Shown: positions 1 to 11,689 of the stretch, piece after piece
How the letters are laid out: each line of letters begins with the position of its first letter
How positions within the stretch are numbered: the stretch's first letter is position 1
From: Homalodisca vitripennis
Lineage: Eukaryota; Arthropoda; Insecta; Hemiptera; Cicadellidae
Direction of reading: 5' to 3'
Length of the DNA stretch: 64,000 nucleotides
Assembly: GCF_021130785.1 (NCBI RefSeq)
Contig: NC_060214.1
Coordinates: 5,421,001-5,485,000 of the forward strand
Notes under the pieces: model-generated
Told to the model about the DNA's origin: nothing
The model's database searches: none
What the model saw: only the letters and a program-made list of their open reading frames with translations
Made by a program: the position numbers and the translations under genes

Positions 1-1679
1 GCATCCATCCATCTATGCATCATTTAAACCTATCACTTAGAATTATGTCTCAGGTTTTCTTTAGCCTGAGTGGGGTGATGTAAAAGTTTCTTTGTATAGT
101 TGTCTGCCTGACTGTCTGTTCGGGCAATGTTAATTAACTGATTTACTATGCAGTACATCCGGTACAGTAAAATTTCAAAATATTTTCGTAAAAGCGTACA
201 TTGAAATGTCGTACTAAATTAAAAAAATGATTTAATCTTATTTCTGATTCTGCTTCTTGGAGACGAGTTCTCCTCATCTGAGAATTCATTCTTATGTATG
301 TAGAAATTTATATTCATTCACATTATACAGTCTTCTATAAAATCTATTACAACATAAGTTGCTATATTTTAGTAAATATATCACATTTTAATATACCTTA
401 TTTGTGTGCTCAGTATTCTACCAATTTACTTAGTCTGCGACTAACTCATCGTCATTATAATCAACTTACTATAAATACAATTAAAACCTTTTCCCTAACA
501 CTCATTCAAATCCCATCAATTGACATACTCCATGATCGGTGTCTATGATGCCTATATAGAAAATCATAAAAAAATATGAAGTTTACATGTCAGTTAATGT
601 TCTATATGTCATGACGTAGTGCAGACATACAGATAGTGATAAATAGAATTTTCTATCTTCCCGAGTTATAGTCTTTGATAACTCTAATCTGACTGTAACG
701 ATTTTATCCTCATTGATCATGAACAAAGAAATGTATGTGTGTTTTTAAAGCGGTAAATATAACGAACACTTCAACTTTTAATTGGTTCAGTGTGAAATGT
801 TGATAGTATTATTGCTGATGTGATAAAGTGTTATAATTCCCAGCCAGTGTAACATTCATACATGATAACCTCTGCATAATAAATACTAACTTACCGTTGG
901 AGACGGCTTCCATACATCATCGTGCTACACTATAATAACAAATCCTGGTAATTCTTAAAATCTCATACCAAGTTTAATTTCAGTGACAATGTGGTAAAAT
1001 TTAAAATTATAATCATGTGTATCTTCAGCTGATTTAAACTTAGAGGAATTCGAAATCGTACAGTATCGAAAATAATGGAAATATCAAAAATTATATTTAT
1101 CTGAGATATATTTTCCTTGACTTACCACAATAAGCAATTATCAAGATACACACAAATAACAGCTATTCACAATCAGACAATATGAAGTGGACAATATTCG
1201 GACTGTACATGATGGTTGGCTGACATTGATTGAACATTTATTTACGTAAAACATTTTTTAAGTGTACTAAGCAAAGAAAATTAAAATTCTTCCTTTTACC
1301 CTTTTTTCTCTACTATTTCCAGCTCCACAACAACTGGCATAAGTATTGATTGGTGTATTTTTAGGGTAAATTTGTCTAGCGATATCCAGGTTGAGTGTAT
1401 AATACTAAGCAAATTGGCTTTGAACTTCTGCACTAACAGACCCATTTTATAGAAGTGCTCTAAAATATAAAATAATGCTAAAAAATATTTTTATATTTTA
1501 AGTTTCTGAGTCTAGAAGGAACCTTAGCTCGGAAGACGTTACTAAAAACAAGCCAACATCTTAGTTTTAGTACTCGTAAACTGTATTGTAGGGGATATAG
1601 TATTATACTGGAAACTTTAATAATGAATATTGTGCTTTAATAATTCAATAAAAATTTAAATTCTCTGACAAGTTTAAAG
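1..1679. other. AT-rich sequence with no recognised gene
   Basis: I see only short open frames without family motifs and no repeat ends that I can define. The composition is like the rest of the non-element background of the window. Confidence 0.5.
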
Positions 1680-2870
1680 ATGCACTCATGCTGTTGTAAA
1701 GCTTTCGTTGCTTACGAAGATGTGTGATTCAGTTATTCAGCAATGGTTCAATCCAGCAAGGTGCCTCCTCGATTTTAGCTCAAACATTATTCTCCAAAAC
1801 GATATATTTATATTTAATCATGAAGAAGAAATTAAATTATTATTAGGTATAAAGATAAAATTCAATATTTAAATGTAACATTGGAATTTAATTAGACATT
1901 GTTAACACTATATGATTTTAATAGACCTCTTATTTCCTCTTGTACTGTGGAAGAGGGATCTGGCGTGAATTTCAGTAAATAATAGAATGAGTTAAAACTT
2001 CTAGGACATATTTATGTGCAAAATGTTATGGTACTGAATATTAACTTTGACTAATAACAAAAATGTTATCGTTTTTTTAAATTAAATCAAAAGAATTTCA
2101 TTAAATTAAATCAAAACTAAATTAAATCAATTAAATTAAATCAAAACTAATTTCACTTCATTAAAAATATCTTGCATTCTATAAATTCTAAAAATATTTT
2201 CATAAAACGGTAAAATTTAAAAATGTTTCTCATAAAGGGATATATAACAATTTTTAATAAAACTATTTGAAAATTACCTCAATATTTGATGTATTCAATA
2301 CAATATTGATAACTGATTCTCCCTGTACTCTATGAGTACTGAGAGGATTATACACAACACCAAACACAAATCAGTGGCTTTTACACGAAACATAAAAATG
2401 AATTGTGTTAATTATATTTAATTTCTATTACTGTTAGCAATACCGACGAACAGTTCCAGTGCTTTGAGCTGTGATTAATAGTCTTTAAAATAGGACAACA
2501 ATTTCTTTGGGTAACTAGAGTTGGGGAGTGAAATAATTTTGATAAATAAAGAATGACAGTAACTCATCCAAGTAAATCCTGATCCTGGTCCTGCTTCTGG
2601 CTGTCCACCCGTGTTCCTAGTGGTATTTCCGGGGCTTGTTGTAAATTGAAAAAAGCTTGAAAATTGCAGTGACATAACACTTTAGAATTATTTAAAAACA
2701 TTTAATTATATAAATGCTGTGTTGTTTCCATGGATATAAAATAATATTTTATGTAAACTGCTGCTTACGTCTCACCTTTCTCCTTGTATTGCTGACGTCA
2801 CGACTACTACTAACACTAAACAGAATGCTTGTTATCTTATTACCCTATCACATACATTATAAGTAAGCAA
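1680..2870 (-). repeat. R unit 1 (dispersed repeat family)
   Basis: This block is collinear with the unit at 48.1-49.7 kb and, more distantly, with those near 12, 20, 25, 30/41 and 45 kb. Shared landmarks in order are a box around 1935-1965 containing GGAAGAG and TCTGG, a box near 2315-2345 containing GAGTACTGAGAGGATT, a box near 2560-2640 containing AGTAACTCATCC and GGTCCTG, a box CCATGGATATAA near 2730, and TGACGTCA near 2795. On the minus strand the order reads like promoter, exon, donor, intron, acceptor, exon, so I list it on that strand, but no coding function is established. It may be the decayed copy of an unknown transposon or of a duplicated gene. Confidence 0.6.
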
Positions 2871-3828
2871 ACGTGTGAATAAAACATAATTATATACATT
2901 TTAATGAGGATTGTCCCCCTACTCAAGTTGTGATTTATGTGCTACATTATTATTGTTTAAAAACAATATCCAGGGACACTGTAAAGACATTTTATACTAT
3001 TGTTCATTATTCTATAATACGTATATATACATTTAAATTTCAAAAAGTACGTCAGAAAATAACATAAATATAATTAATCAATAATCATATTTATATTATA
3101 AATTCCAATGTGTAATAGTCACGTTAAACTTACCGGACAGATTTAACGAAATTTTATATGTCTTTTACTTAGGTGCAACGAAAACATGCCTATTTGTATT
3201 TAAAAGTATTCCCTAAACATTTTCAAATGTTATTGATTAATTTTAAAACTTCAACATGTAATTAAATATAAAATTAACAATTCAGCATTTCGCTGTTATC
3301 CATGTGACACAACGGATTTATTCCATTTTTTTATTTAAGTAAATTTAAGATAAAAATAGTAATGGCAAGTAAAATATGTTATATAGATTGCACAAATGAA
3401 ATAATTAACCGATTTGCATATTATATCTTATACTATTCTTATATTTAGCTCATTGGAAATTTCCACAAAACGGATTTAATAGGCGAGTGTCTCAATAGGC
3501 AAAGTCGCATTTTGAGATAATACTGTACGTCGATTCATCATCATACAATAGCAATAAATTCATTATGAATTAATAAAATTATCATGCTTTATAATAAATG
3601 GAATAGCTCTAAGTAGACTTTAGAGACCGGAGATATTATTAATTGCATATGATGTAAGCGTATCAGGTAAAATTTGTTAGAGAATCCTATTTACTGTTTT
3701 ATAATTATACGCTAGTAATTTATTCCTCATGAGCCTAGAAAGAATTGAAGTTCACAAAGGAGAATAATATCTTAAATTATGATTTAAAGCTCACAAGATA
3801 AGATCTTTTATGTTGGTTCATTATAAGC
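2871..3828. other. AT-rich spacer, nothing recognised
   Basis: Between R unit 1 and the Penelope-like element I see no coding frame, repeat end or RNA gene. Confidence 0.5.
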
Positions 3829-3840
3829 TAACTAATATAG

Positions 3841-4182
3841 TGAAGGAAACAGGATTTTTTTCGGACATTTGCCATCGTTAAGTGAAACAAGAAAACAGTA
3901 AACACTACGTTTCGAGATCTGCAATCTGATCTCTTCTTCAGGTAAAGAACTAAGCTAATAACATAATTACAAACTAGGTTAAAATAAACAAATCTTACTA
4001 AAGCGTTGTGGCACGCCTAAGTCAGGAAACACAACCTACATGTTGTATGGCAACTTCACTACACTAAAGACATGCACTTAATACAAAACTATACAAAACA
4101 CTAATCATTTAAAACTAAACTACGGAATACAGGTACAATACGTCTTCACTCGTCTACTAACCATCTACGACTGACCAGAGGG
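3841..4182 (-). repeat. Left inverted terminal repeat of the Penelope-like element
   Basis: It reads as the reverse complement of 6272-6626 with scattered substitutions and small indels. It runs from TGAAGGAAACAGGATTTTT to the CTGACCAGAGGGAC box. On its minus strand, 3910-3941 contains CTGAAGA, a perfect six-base-pair stem (GAGATC with GATCTC) and then GAAA. Confidence 0.88.
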
Positions 4183-6110
4183 ACCTGAATGAAGCGGAAA
4201 TATCAGTATTATCCAAGGGTTTAAACTTTTCTTTCTGTGGCACAAAAATCGGTAAAGGCACTGGATTTCGTAGCTGGAATTGAGTCGGGCTGTTTCACAG
4301 TTACCTGAGGAACAGGGTGACCGCTTCCGCTGCGAGGCCAGTCTTTTACTCAGAAAAATTCCTCCCACAAAACCCAATTTGACAATAGAGGAGAAAAAAG
4401 GCCAGGTCGATCCTTGGGAAAGACGACACGGTCAAAATCTTACCTGCCGACAAAGGCAACGCTACTGTGGTACTTGACTCAGTAGCGTATAAAGAAAAGA
4501 TTGCGGAAACTTTAAATACTGGCAAATATACAGTTTTTTAAATAAAGACCCGACTGATTCATTTGAACGCAAAGTAGCAAACACCTTAAGAAAACATAAA
4601 GAATTTTTTTTCAGATAAATTTAGATCTAAATTAACTCCTCACCACTCCAAAAATCCCCCATATGTATGGCCTTCCCAAAATCCACAAACCTACCATCCC
4701 TCTCCGGCCCATCATTAGTTCTCGTGATTCACCTTGCAGGGAATTGTCTAAAGTCCTCTTGGACATCTTAACACCATTGGTAGGAAAAACTGACTCTTTC
4801 ATCAAAAATTCCAGGGATTTCGTAGAGAAGTCAAAATCCCTAAAGTTGACTGAAACTGACAAACTGGTAAGTTTTGAATGTCGAAAGTCTATTTACAAAT
4901 GTACCAGTTCCAGAAACTCTCGGAATTATTAAATCACGTCTCAAAGAAGACCAAACATTAAAGGATAGAACTAAACTAAACTTCCCGTGCCAGTAATTAT
5001 GGAACTGTTAGAACTATGCACTCAATGCAATTATTTTGAGTTAGAGGGTAAAATTTACCGTCAAGATGAGGGGATGGCAATGGGTTCTCCACTGTCTCCT
5101 ATTTTCGCCAATATCTTTATGGAGGAATTCGAGCGAAAAGCTTTGGCTTCAGCTCAGTTCAAACCGAAGATTTGGTGGAGGTATGTGGATGATACCTTTG
5201 TTATTTTTTCTCATGGAGACATTGAATTAAATAAATTTTTTGAATCACATTAATAGTATTTCTCCTTCCATCCGCCTCACAATGGAAGTGGAAGTCCAAA
5301 ACAAGCTTCCCTTTTTGGATGTGTGTGTATTAAGAGATAGGGGATGTCCTTAAGACAACTGTTTTTCGAAAGATAACACACACAGGAAAATATTTAAATT
5401 ATCAAATCCAACCATCAAAAATCTGTCAAAGAAGGAGTAGCCTACTCGTTGTTTGATAGAGCAAAAGAGCTTGTGCTCAGATAAAGATGGACTAAAAGAA
5501 GAATTTAAGAAAATTGAATCGGATCTCAGAAGCAATGGATACCCTCAATTAGTAAATTAATAAGTGCAAACGAACCAGAAGAATCATTCCTGAGTCAGAA
5601 AAAACAGAATTGTGATAAATTTGCGTTTATGTCAATCCCTTATGTGCCGGGATTATCGGAGAAAATTAGAAGAGTAGGTAGAAAGTACAACATTAGAAAC
5701 CGCGTTTAAAAACACACAACACTCTTAGACAAAGTCTCGTAAAAACAAAACCAAAAAATGGCACACAGGATTCCAAAAACTGTGTTTACAGTATAAAATG
5801 TAGCTGCAATAGGGAATACATAGGCGAGACAAAAAGACCACCTAAACATAAGGATAAAAGAACACAAAGAAAACACGAGAAAGGGTTTCACAGAAAAGTC
5901 AAAAATTGCACACCATTGTTGGGTCCGAAGACCATCATATGAATTGGGATGAAGCCCACATAATACATCGGGAACCACATTTCTTCAAAAGGAAATTAAT
6001 TGAGGCAACATACATTAAATTGGCAGACCAACCAATCAGTCAACCATCAGTCGAGATTAGGCCGCTTTGGTTGCCAATTCTAAAAAATGAACTAAAGAGA
6101 AAACCAAAAG
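4180..6110 (+). pseudogene. Penelope-like reverse transcriptase with GIY-YIG endonuclease, broken
   Basis: The protein would copy RNA onto a nicked chromosome end. Recognisable pieces in order are an N-terminal segment beginning LNEAEISVLSKGLNF near 4187, the family motif ILPADKGNATVVL near 4437-4475, YGLPKIHKP near 4663, the palm block with GMAMGSPLSP near 5070 and the catalytic block RYVDDTF near 5180, then KCSCNREYIGE near 5800 from the GIY-YIG nuclease, and a C-terminal part (WDEAHIIHREP near 5946). The order RT then GIY-YIG is diagnostic of endonuclease-bearing Penelope-like elements. The reading frame changes several times and has stops, for example near 4540, 4885, 5250 and 5560, so no full protein can be made. 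It belongs to the element bounded by the 12-bp duplication. Confidence 0.88.
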
Positions 6111-6271
6111 TATCAAACGGATCGGATCTTTGTAATAAACCAATGCGGAAGTCACAATATGGTTTTAAGAAGTTCATCTCGCATGAACCAATAATAACGA
6201 AAGGGCCCATTCCTGTTCCCCTTCCCTTGTATTTCCGCCATCTTGTTTTAGCCAGCCGTCACGATTGCCAT

Positions 6272-6626
6272 TGGCTAGTCCCTCTGGTCAGTCGTAGATG
6301 GTTAGTAGACGAGTGAAGACGTATTGTGACCTGTATTCCGTAGTTTAGTTTTTAATGATTAGTGTTTTGTATAGTTTTGTATTAAGTGCATGTCTTTAGT
6401 GTTAGTGAAGTTGACATACAACATGTAGGTTGTGTGTTTCCTGACTTAGGCGTGCCACAAACGCTTTAGTAAGATTTGTTTATTTTAACCTAGTTTGTAA
6501 TTATGTATTAGCTTAGTTCTTTACCTGAAGAAGAGAATCCGATTGCAGATCTCGAAAACGTAGTGTTACTGTTTTCTTGTTTCACTTAACGATGGCAAAT
6601 GTCCGAAAAAATCCTGTTTCCTTCAC
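6272..6626 (+). repeat. Right inverted terminal repeat of the Penelope-like element
   Basis: This is the inverted partner of the left repeat, ending in AATCCTGTTTCCTTCA. It is followed by a 35-bp tail absent from the left side and then by the second copy of the 12-bp target duplication. Confidence 0.88.
6525..6567 (+). ncRNA. Candidate hammerhead-ribozyme core in the terminal repeat
   Basis: The sequence shows CTGAAGA (6525-6531), a stem-forming segment, then GAAA (6554-6557) and a very short possible third helix. This order matches the conserved hammerhead core CUGANGA / helix II / GAAA, and hammerheads have been reported in the terminal repeats of Penelope-like elements. The left repeat has the cleaner version with a perfect helix II. 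I cannot find a convincing helix I by eye, so it may be degenerate or inactive. Confidence 0.45.
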
Positions 6627-6673
6627 AATCCTTCCATCGTCAAAAATAACCTTCAAACAAATAACTAATATAG

Positions 6674-7163
6674 TTATTAAGAAAGAAGACTACAATTTAG
6701 AAATTAATTATATGATTAAATGTACCAATTAAAGTATGTTGTTTTAAACTTTTTTATCTACGAAATAAGGTAGCAAGACGGTTTATCATGCACACGCGAT
6801 ACACGTAAACGCCAGATATGTATAATAGGTCAGAATATATAGTGGAATGATCAATATCCTAGCATTTATGTGTACGATCACAATGAACAACGCAAAGGAT
6901 TTGTTGACTAAAATATTGGTATGACGCAATACTTAAGTATTAATTGCTTGTGGTAATAACTTAAAAACTCTACCATTTACATGTAGTAACTACCATTTAG
7001 GTAAATTTTCCAAAAACTAAGGTTATTTTAAAGCATAAAAAACCTTTGTTCTTGCAGGGCGAGATATTCAATCTTTGTACATTTATATTTGGACTACTTT
7101 TTTTAAGTTTTTAACCTAATGATAAATACTTAATAACTCAACTTTTTGCTAGTAAAGCCTTTA
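6674..7163. other. AT-rich spacer, nothing recognised
   Basis: Short AT-rich stretch between two elements; no frame, repeat end or RNA gene seen. Confidence 0.5.
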
Positions 7164-7167
7164 TTAA

Positions 7168-9805
7168 AAGGGGGTTCGGTATCCAAAAAATGAAATTTTT
7201 ATAAATTTTCGTGTTTTAATATTTTATTATTCTATGACTAATTCCTGACATTTTAATGCAAAAACTATTAAAATCCGATGATGGGAACTATTTTTATTTT
7301 TATTTTGAAAAATATACTTCATGTCAACAATTTAGTGTTTCCATTGCAACTGAAGTATTTGTTATAGTAACACAGTTGTATTCTTCCAAACTATGATTTA
7401 GATTTATGGGTTGGTACACCTGCCTTGTCTACTAACAAAAAATACAGCTGTCTATAACTACAATAAACCAATTTTGTGTTTGTAAACAAAACCAGTTCTG
7501 TTTGGTGGATTGTAGTTACTGTTATTTTGTTTGTAGAACGCATTTGATTTCTAAAATGCCTAGAAGTAATAGAATTTTTAAGAAGAGAAAAAGTGAGTTT
7601 TACAAAAAAAAAGTAGTTGTAGAGTGTGAAAGCAGTGGTAGTGGTGTTGTTTTGGAAGAAACTGTGGAAGATAGGTTAGTTGAGAGTGAAACTGAGCCTA
7701 GTCCTACGCCGAATAATGAGGACACAGATGATGTTGTTAGTGCTTCAAAAGTGAAACTAGGTAATATCAGTCAAAATTATAAAAACATAACTGATAAGGA
7801 GCCTAATTTCCAAAATGATATTGTTGATTTTAAAAAACTTATACATATAATTTCTCAAATAGCAGTATGCAAACAGTGTCATCAACCGATCGATTTTAAA
7901 ATCAAGTATCGTGTAGGCCTTTTTTTCTCGGGGAACTTTTCATGTGAAGGTTGCAATGAAAAGACACTGGCCTCTTATGAAAACTCCTTAGTCTTGCAAA
8001 ATAGACCTAATGATGATACAAAATTATATGACATAAATGTAAGATTGGTGTATGGCATGCGTACGATTGGCAGAGGCCAGACGGCTGCCGCTACACTATG
8101 TGGCGTACTAAATCTGCCCTCTCCTCCATCACGGTTTATGAATTACACACAACTGTTAAGGTCTGTGACTGAAGATGTTTGTTTTAAGATTATGAAGGAA
8201 GCAGTAGAAGAATCAGTGATTATAAATGAAGGTAGGAGGGATTTGACAGTAGCCATAGACGGGACATGGCAAAAGCGAGGCCATACATCACAAAATGGTA
8301 TAATCACTGCAACATCTGTGGATACCGGTAAGATAATTGATGCAGAGATTTTATCTAAGTATTGTCGTTGTAAAGACAAATTAATTGGACAACATAGTGA
8401 TAAGTGCATTGCAAACTATCTGGGAGTAAGCGGAGGCATGGAAGTTGTCGTAGCTCGTGCGATTTTCCATCGGTCCCTACCCACTTACAATGTTCGCTAC
8501 GTTGAATACTTAGGTGATGGGGATTCGAAAGGGTTTTTTAGTGTTGTGGAAAGCAAGCCCTATGGTGATGAGTGCCTGGTGAAAAAACTAGAATGCATTG
8601 GGCATGTGCAGAAGCGCATGGGGACTCGCCTAAAGAATTTAAAATTAAAAGAGGGAAAAAACAAACAAACCGATGGAAAAACAATAGGCGGTCGGAACAG
8701 ACTGACTGAAGCTGCCATATTAGCCATACAAAAATATTATGGTCTAGCAATTCGAAGAAATGCAAGCAATTTAGAAGAGATGCGAAAAGCTGTTTGGCTG
8801 AGTATTACCATTTGCTATCCAGCAATACAAATCCTCAACACGGACTTTGCCCAATAGGGAGTGAAAGTTGGTGCAAGTACCAAAAGGCTATGGCTTGTAA
8901 TGAAACTTATGACCATTCCAAACATTTTCACCTTCCTGCTGTCATCATGAACAAGATAAAGCCTATTTTTACAGACCTAAGTGCACCTAATTTGCTTCGT
9001 AAATGTCTCCACGGTAAGTCACAAAACCCAAATGAGTCCGTAAACCAAGTAATCTGGTCTCGCCTGCCAAAAACTGTCTTTGTTGGCATACACACCTTGC
9101 ACTTAGGAGTGTATGATGCCATAAGTTCCTTCAATAAAGGAAATATGGCAAAATGTATGGTTTTACAACATCTTGGAATGACTGTTGGACATAATTTTTG
9201 TGAAGCAATGAAAAAACTGGACATAGCTCGCTTACAAAAAGCTCAACGCATGGCTACCGAAATCGCAAAAAAATCAAGGCAAGCTCGCTCAAGTGCCAAG
9301 AGGAAGCTGGAAGATCAGTGGGAAGAGTTGGAGGATCCTGATAACCCTAGTTATGCAGCTGGATGTCATTAATATTATAATAAAGGTCAGTGAATTCACT
9401 CATTTGATGTGTGTTGACTTTAGCTGCGATTTCCCGAAAATTAACTTTTTTATCACTTATGTACCTTTTTCTCAAGATCCACTGATCAGATTAACATTAA
9501 AAAAATTACACATGTACTTAAGACCAGTACACACATTTAGAGCGGAAGACATTATAAAAATCTATTTTAAATTTTTATTAAAAAAATTATAATTATAAAT
9601 TATTTTACAAAAAATTAATAAATTTTTTATTTACAACAAATTAAATAAAAACTTCTTTTTTTAACTTTTTTCCGCTCTAAATGTTAACAAAGGTCTAAAT
9701 AGTAGTGTCCTAAAGTTTGATGATGATTACTTTAAAGGTTTCTGAGAAAAAAGTACATAAAAATGGCCAAATTAACATGGGAAGGATAGGGCATACCGAA
9801 CCCCC
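7168..9805 (+). mobile_element. Kolobok-like DDE transposon, copy 1 (near full length)
   Basis: The ends are inverted, GGGGGTTCGGTAT on the left and ATACCGAACCCCC on the right, and both are flanked by TTAA (7164-7167 and 9806-9809). A TTAA target together with a transposase carrying DGTWQKRG fits the Kolobok superfamily as I know it; the same type of domain is often labelled Mutator-like in protein databases, so the superfamily name is an inference. An extra AA separates TTAA from the G run at the left end. Copy 2 at 38.7 kb is a deleted sister with very similar ends, and copy 3 at 60.8 kb is a diverged relative. Confidence 0.82.
7556..9372 (+). pseudogene. Kolobok-like transposase, one frame break
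   Basis: This would be the DNA-cutting and -joining enzyme of the element, acting in the nucleus. I place the start at the ATG of MPRSNRIFKKRK (7556) because copy 3 starts with the matching MPRSQRVF; the frame is open further upstream but has no upstream ATG with support. The N-terminus is lysine/arginine rich (likely nuclear import), followed by an acidic Ser/Thr-rich linker and two CxxC pairs (CKQC, CEGC) near residues 105-135. The catalytic core shows AIDGTWQKRGHTS, YLGDGDSKGF and NESVNQVIW, probably carrying the D, D and E residues. The protein ends DNPSYAAGCH. One single-base frame change near 8798 separates 7556-8857 from 8794-9372; otherwise it is open over about 600 codons, so the copy died recently or the break is a sequencing error. 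Confidence 0.82.
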
Positions 9806-9809
9806 TTAA

Positions 9810-10309
9810 CGGCTATTTTGTAGTGTGCGCTTTAGATTGAAAAGAGTAAGTTTCAGATTTATACTTTTCTTAAGAGTATATATTATTACAATTTTCTTAT
9901 ATTTTATATCAATATAATTAAATTTGATGTCAACATTCCAAACCATTTTCTCGTACATTAATTTCAGTTTCAGTTTTGTTGTAAATAAAATCTTGCTGCG
10001 CAAAATTTCCAGAATTTTTTATGTGTATTATTATTGTCTTAGTTATTGTTTTATAAAGAAAAAAATTACAAGGGATCACCGAGTATGGCGTTGATCTGTG
10101 AAACCCCATTGAAGAAATATTTCGTTGAAATCCTCCTAATCCTGAAGGATATGTCAAAGGTAAATAGTTGAGATATATTTTAAATCATGTGTAGCACACT
10201 ATACACTGAATCAACATGGTAATTTGAAAACTCATTTATAGCTTAATACTAGATAAGGCCCTTCCTACTAAAAGGAGTAAACAATCATCCTTATATTACA
10301 ATACAGAAA
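9810..10309. other. AT-rich spacer, nothing recognised
   Basis: Only short frames without motifs. Confidence 0.45.
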
Positions 10310-10945
10310 TTATCTAAAATAAGCCATCTAAGCCAATAACTGGGTCAGTTGGGTTACCTCCGGTTATAGCGAGAAAGATTATCCTTAGGATGCAGACCAG
10401 CCCACGTGAGGATGAGTATTAACCACCAAACAACAGCCCCAAACGTATGCCCAGGTCTAATCCCTGAGATATAAAGCTAGTACAATACCTCAGGCTAAAA
10501 ATCACAAGACTCTCCGATCGAAAGACTGCACTTCAATAACTATAATTCCCCTTACAGTTGTAGTCCCTAATTCCGTCACCTGTCAACAACATTTAGAACT
10601 TAACTAGAGACACGAACTTGATAGTAGGCCTAGAGCCTCCTTGGCAAAAAAATGACCGATGGCCCGTGTTGCCCCTTTCCAATTGTAACAAGGGCAACCT
10701 GGCGCTGCTTAGCACTAGCCTAAGACCAATCCTATAACACCAGATTACACCTTTCTTTGGGGCTGCATTGGTCGATCCCGTAACTGCGGTTTTATAAACT
10801 TTCCATTCACAAGAATTATCATGTCAACTCATCTGTATATACCTGTGGGAAAATACCACTCATGTTACAGACCTAAACAGGTCGTCCATAACCAGGAGAA
10901 AGGACGCTACCCTGGGGAGAGCCTTAAGTGGTCCTTTTCACTGAA
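10310..10945. other. GC-richer unexplained block, possible element fragment
   Basis: This 630-bp stretch has clearly more G and C than its flanks and contains phrases such as CCAATAACTGGGTCAG, CCCTGAGATATAAAGC and GGGCAACCTGGCG. It has no long open frame on either strand. The sharp change in composition suggests an inserted element fragment such as an untranslated end of a LINE, but I do not recognise the family. Confidence 0.4.
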
Positions 10946-11689
10946 TCTTTCACAAAAAATAGTGGTGGTAAAATGTCTAACTATTAGTAGGGCCCTATGA
11001 TCTAGGAAACTTATATTACCAATTTATTTTTAATATAAATATTTTAAGTTTAGTTATTTAAAGCTGTAAATGCAGTCTTTTAAAGCTGTAAATGGAGTCT
11101 TAAGAAGTGAGAAAAATAATATGTGGAGGCGTTTCTTACAGCACCCTAGTAAACAATATATGTAATTTACACATTGCTCATTGCTTTAAAGTTCTCTTAG
11201 AATTTAATATATGCCGAGAAGCATTTTTACCATTGCATAAGATATCTGAGCATTTTTTTTAAATTTTAAGGTAGATGTTGTAATACAAATAGGAAATACT
11301 GTCATTATATTGAATTCTAATGCTTCAAGGACTTAAAACAAACAAAACTTACGGAAAGTACTCGTATGTAAGGGCTCAGAAATAAAAGTATTTGTTCTGA
11401 CTAATAATAAATGCTTTATAATCTGATGTAATTAAAATGTTAGCCTCAGAAATATATGACTTAGAATGAAGAATAAATAAATAAATAAATAGTATACTTC
11501 TTCTATCATTTTTAAAATGTATTGATACTGTTAGGAAATTCACATTACTAAACAAAGTTGTGTACTGGGGTCATTCGGGTAATGGTTTATTTGACAATGG
11601 TGTCCCTCAATTTATAAGTTCAGCTGACCCATTTATAGTTGAATGATTTATCTAGTTTGTCATGACAAAACAGTTAAATTATTATTTGT
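10946..11689. other. AT-rich spacer, nothing recognised
   Basis: Contains a small ATAA/AAAT run near 11470 and no other identifiable feature. Confidence 0.45.

Larger units (their letters stand above)
3841..6661 (+). mobile_element. Penelope-like retroelement, complete but decayed
   Basis: The ends are set by a 12-bp direct repeat, TAACTAATATAG, at 3829-3840 and 6662-6673, which I take as the target-site duplication. Inside lie about 340-bp inverted terminal repeats (3841-4182 and 6272-6626), a 35-bp extra tail at the right end only (6627-6661), and a central reading frame with a Penelope-type reverse transcriptase followed by a GIY-YIG endonuclease. Inverted or direct terminal repeats with a short one-sided tail and variable target duplications are known features of this class. 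Stop codons and frame changes in the coding part show that this copy is dead. Confidence 0.9.

Noticed and set aside
2475..2675. Intact minus-strand gene in R unit 1
   Set aside because: The long frame is not kept in the sister unit at 49.4 kb; only a short acidic frame in a different register recurs.
5706..5978. Minus-strand membrane-like open frame
   Set aside because: It is the antisense of the GIY-YIG region of the Penelope-like element.
7502..7555. Upstream extension of the Kolobok-like transposase start
   Set aside because: The frame is open from 7502 but has no ATG before 7556, and copy 3 aligns only from the MPRS start.
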